DNA from: Multifurca ochricompacta
Lineage: Eukaryota; Basidiomycota; Agaricomycetes; Russulales; Russulaceae
Assembly: GCA_022496185.1 (NCBI GenBank)
Contig: WTXG01000359.1
Location: forward strand, 1 to 31,726
DNA: 31,726 nucleotides
Reading direction: 5' to 3'
Shown here: positions 28,767-31,726 of the stretch, in pieces
Layout of the letters: every line of letters starts with the position of its first letter
Numbering within the stretch: position 1 is the first letter of the stretch
Position numbers and translations under genes: made by a program
The notes under the pieces: generated by a model
Seen by the model: the letters and a program-made list of their open reading frames with translations, nothing else
The model's database searches: none
What the model was told of the DNA's origin: nothing

Positions 28767-31726
28767 TTAACTGTTCTTGGGCGCTTGGGGATGTCATAAG
28801 TGGAACTCCGCGATCAGGTCCGGGGCAGAAATATCCCCGGCTGGTTCCCACGAGTTGTCAGAATCTGGGAAACCTCTCCACTTGATCAGGTAATACAGCT
28901 TGCGCCCTCGGCCTTGTCGCTTGGAGTCTAGAATGTGCTCCACTTCCCATTCTTCTTCGCCATCGATAAGGTCAGGCGGGGGTCTCGGGAAGTTCTCTCC
29001 ATGAATGGAGGTTTCCTTGTAAGGGGTCAGAAGCTTTGCATGGAAGACTGGATGGATCTTCCATTTCAGCGGCAACTGCAATTCGTAAGATACGTCTGAC
29101 AGCTTCCTTGTGATCTGGAAGGGTCCGTGACGTCGGGGCGCTAGTTTGGCCGAGGGATGTGACGTGTGAATGTTCCTGCCCTCGAGCCAGACCCAGTCAT
29201 TGGTCTGATAAGGTGTGAATGTGCTTGGCTGTGCTGCCAGAAGCTGTTGCGCCTTTACCAGGTTCTCATTGGCCGATTGTCGCAGCTCTTCCCATTGGCT
29301 TATCCGTTCGGTTACTGACAGGACGTTGATGGGCTTATCTGTCCATGTGGTGCGTGGAGTCCAGCCCATGATAAGGGAGAAAGGGGTGGATTTTGTCGTC
29401 CCATTGGGCCATGAGTTATGAGCGAATTCTGCCGTTGATAGCCATTCTGCCCAGTCATCCTGTCTGCCATTGCACCAAAACCAAGATATTGTTCCAACCA
29501 TTGGTTCGTCCACTCGGACTGTCCGTCTGTCTGTGGGTGGTATGCTGTCAAAATGTTCTGTGTGATGTCTAGCGTCTTGCATAAGGCTCTCGTGAACGCC
29601 GATGTAAAACGGGTATCTCGGTCAGAGATGATCTTCTTGGGGAGTCCGTAGTGCCGATATACATGGTTCAGGTATAGTTTTGCCACTCCTTCGGCTGTGA
29701 TAGTTTCGTTACAGGGAATGAAGAGGGCCGCTTTGGAGCAATCATGGTCTGTGATTGTAAGGATAGTGTCGAAGCCTTGTGATTTGGGCAGCTTGACAAT
29801 GAAGTCCATGGCAATGGTCTGGAAAGGGGTCGATGTAGTGGGAGTAATGGGGAGCATTGGTGGAACTTTCGGGTGTGTGTTCACCTTGTTTGCTTGACAT
29901 GATGCGCATCCTCGTACGTAGCTCTCGATGTCCTTTTTCATATTGGGCCACCAATAGTCTCTCTTGGCCAGGGCGTAGGTGTTGGCGATGCCTGGATGGC
30001 CAGCGGAGGGGAGGTCGTGATGAAAATGTATCACCCCCCTCTTAATGTTGTCACCACCGGTGACAACCAGTCTATCACCATCCTTCCACCAGAGACCATT
30101 GATCTCTTTCAAGTTATGTGCATCAGCCCACGAACGGCATAGTTCTGGGTTCATGTTTTGTGAAACTTGTGCCCACAGGTCCATATCATGAAGGCTGACT
30201 ACGGCTGTCTTTGCGAACACTTCATCTGGTAGGACGGTTACATGGTCGTTATCGTCTTCTCCGGTGTGCATGTCTGGTCTCCGTGATAGCGCATCCGCTC
30301 GCGCATTTTGACTTCCTGCAATGTGCTTCAGGGTAAAGTCGTATTCCTCAAGCTCAAGGACTTCTCGCGCGACACGTCGGCTGATTTTGTGGGGTTCTTT
30401 CCAGTACAACAGGTTAGAATGGTCCGTGTAGATGACTGTTTTATGGGGATTTCCTGCCAGGTATGGCCGCCAATGTCGTAGTGCTTTGACTATGGCCAGG
30501 AGTTCTCGGTCCCAGATGTCGTAATTTCGTTCAGCGGATGAAAAGGTTTCTGAGTAGTATGCCACAGGGTGAAGCACTTGCAGACTGTCCCTTTGATATA
30601 ATACCGCCCCATTCGCGAAGTGGGAGGCATCCACTTCTAACTCGAAGGGACGACTCAGGTCCAGTTGAATGAGTACGGGTTCTGAGCCAACCAGGTCTCT
30701 AATCCGTTTGAATGCTTGCTGTTGTTCAGCATTCCAACGCCATGGCACATCCTTTTTCAGGAGGTCATTTAGTGGTCGTGCTATGCCCAAGAATCCTTTA
30801 ACAAAACGCTGATAGAAGTTGCAGAACCCAATGAAGGACCGGACATCCTTGACACAAGTCGGCATTGGCCACTCCCGAATCCCTTGTACCTTGACAGGGT
30901 CCATATGCACTTGCCCTCCCTCCAGAATCACTCCCAAATATTCCATGCTCTGCTGTTCGAAGGAGCACTTCGCAGGTTTGAGGTACAGATCATGTTCATG
31001 TAATATATCCAGCACCTGATGTACTCGTTTACGGTGGTGATCCAAGTCATTGGCGGTCGCGACCAAAATGTCGTCCATGTAGACGACTACTTCGCTGGTG
31101 AGGATGAGATCTCGGAAGATATGATTCATCATGGATTGGAATGTTGCTGGCGAATTCGTGAGCCCAAAGAACATGACATTTGGTTCGAACAGTCCTTGGT
31201 TCGTCTTAAATGCTGCTTTGCATTGATCACCTTCCTTGATCCGAACATTGTTGTAACCCCAGCGTACATCCATTTTTGAAAAGAGGGATTTATCCCGCAT
31301 GATGTCAATAAGCTCGGAGATAAGGGGTAGGGGATAGGCATTCTTCACAGTGTACATATTGATCTTCCGGTAATCCTGGACTGGTCACAGCTTTCCGTCC
31401 TTCTTCTTGATGAAGAAGAAGGGTGAAGCATACTGTGACTTGGATGGGCGGATGTATCCCTTCACCAGATGTTCTTCGAGGAAGTCGGTAAGTGCCACCT
31501 GCTCAGTCTGGGACAGCGGATAGACTTTGCAGTCTATCGCGGCCGGCGTATCTGGGAGGAGGTCAATGGCATGGTCCCATGGTCACTCTGGGGGAAAACG
31601 CTGTGACTCTTCTTCAGAGAATACCCTCCAGTGTCGCTGATAGACTCTTGGCACTACGTCATGGTAAGTTTTCTCGGCCTGTCCCTGCACAGCCTTCTGG
31701 GCCAGTTCTGATGCTTTGGTGACATA
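28767..31726 (-). pseudogene. Element C pol, partial (RT, RNase H, integrase, chromodomain)
   Basis: The longest open stretch is 31357-29312: RT (YMDD at 31081-31070), RNase H (EVDASHFANG, DIWDRELLAI, TDHSN), and integrase zinc domain and core (AMDFIVKLPKSQG, SDRDTRFTS, YHPQTDGQSE). TGA codons lie at 31583 (Arg in FPPSRPWDHA of A) and 31385 (GKL*PVQDY). A 1-nt deletion near 29483 (QYLRFWC region) moves the frame to 29582-28794, which holds the integrase C-terminus and chromodomain. A TGA at 28794 replaces the CGA in FHLRHPQAPK of B; the ancestral TAA is at 28767. The upstream part lies beyond the window. Confidence 0.93.

Larger units (their letters stand above)
26885..31726 (-). mobile_element. 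Element C: third gypsy chromovirus of the same family, 3' part
   Basis: It has a 587-bp 3' LTR, polypurine tract, intact extra ORF and pol from the chromodomain back through RT. Gag and the 5' LTR lie beyond the right edge. The expected TSD is GGCCT (26880-26884), which can be checked at the other end. Its LTR differs from those of A and B but keeps the TATA box and 11-nt self-primer segment. Confidence 0.95.

Noticed and set aside
5190..31585. TGA read as a sense codon (altered genetic code)
   Set aside because: The stops sit at different positions in each copy and at CGA sites. CpG decay explains them, and intact ORFs end normally.
1..31726. tRNA, rRNA or riboswitch genes
   Set aside because: I found no cloverleaf, rRNA or aptamer-like sequence.

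Overview
This window looks like fungal, probably agaricomycete (Basidiomycota), repeat DNA. Almost all of it is LTR retrotransposons and one Tc1/mariner derivative, inserted into one another. I see no confident host gene, rRNA, tRNA or bacterial-type operon. The lineage call rests on the type of Ty3/gypsy chromoviral Gag-Pol (Gag with a CCHC knuckle, C-terminal chromodomain, TGTTAC...GTAACA LTRs), on a Ty1/copia element with a very long LTR, and on strong CpG decay as expected in a CG-methylated genome. It is an inference.

Layout. (1) 1-4988: 5' part of a Ty1/copia element on the minus strand (about 1.4 kb LTR, gag, protease, integrase, RT; the rest lies off the left edge). It interrupts E0, an old plus-strand gypsy element whose RT C-terminus to chromodomain occupies 4989-7105. 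(2) 23486-25079: a 1594-bp Tc1/mariner derivative inserted at a TA near the end of E0 pol. It is a 741-bp / 112-bp / 741-bp near-perfect palindrome. (3) 7106-23481: gypsy element A, minus strand, 591-bp LTRs, TSD TATAC. It inserted exactly at the junction of E0 and the Tc1 element. A is itself interrupted by a 1363-bp solo LTR (9533-10895, TSD CATAG) in the integrase region and by element B (14393-21908, 587-bp LTRs, TSD CTCTT) in gag. Without its insertions A is about 7.49 kb, close to B at 7516 bp. (4) 25080-26884: AT-rich non-coding sequence with three diverged direct repeats. (5) 26885-31726: 3' part of a third element of the same family, C (LTR, extra ORF, pol), running off the right edge.

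A, B and C share one architecture, read on the minus strand: 5' LTR with TATA box, primer-binding site, gag (CCHC), apparent -1 frameshift, pol (protease-RT-RNase H-integrase-chromodomain), a gap of about 70-78 nt, then a third ORF of about 397-399 codons, polypurine tract and 3' LTR. The third ORF has a predicted helical middle and a C-terminal tandem array of four Cys/His zinc-knuckle-like motifs. It is the most novel item here: I do not recognise it as a named retrotransposon protein, and it sits where env would be but has no membrane features. In A and B the primer-binding site is an exact 11-nt complement of an LTR segment 34 nt downstream of the TATA box, matching the Tf1-type self-priming arrangement.

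All the pol genes are damaged. By eye, every difference between the two LTRs of A (16) and of B (13) is a transition explained by CpG decay. Most pol and ORF3 stops are TGA where related copies, or the family consensus, have Arg CGA. All coordinates and alignments were made by eye from the sequence.
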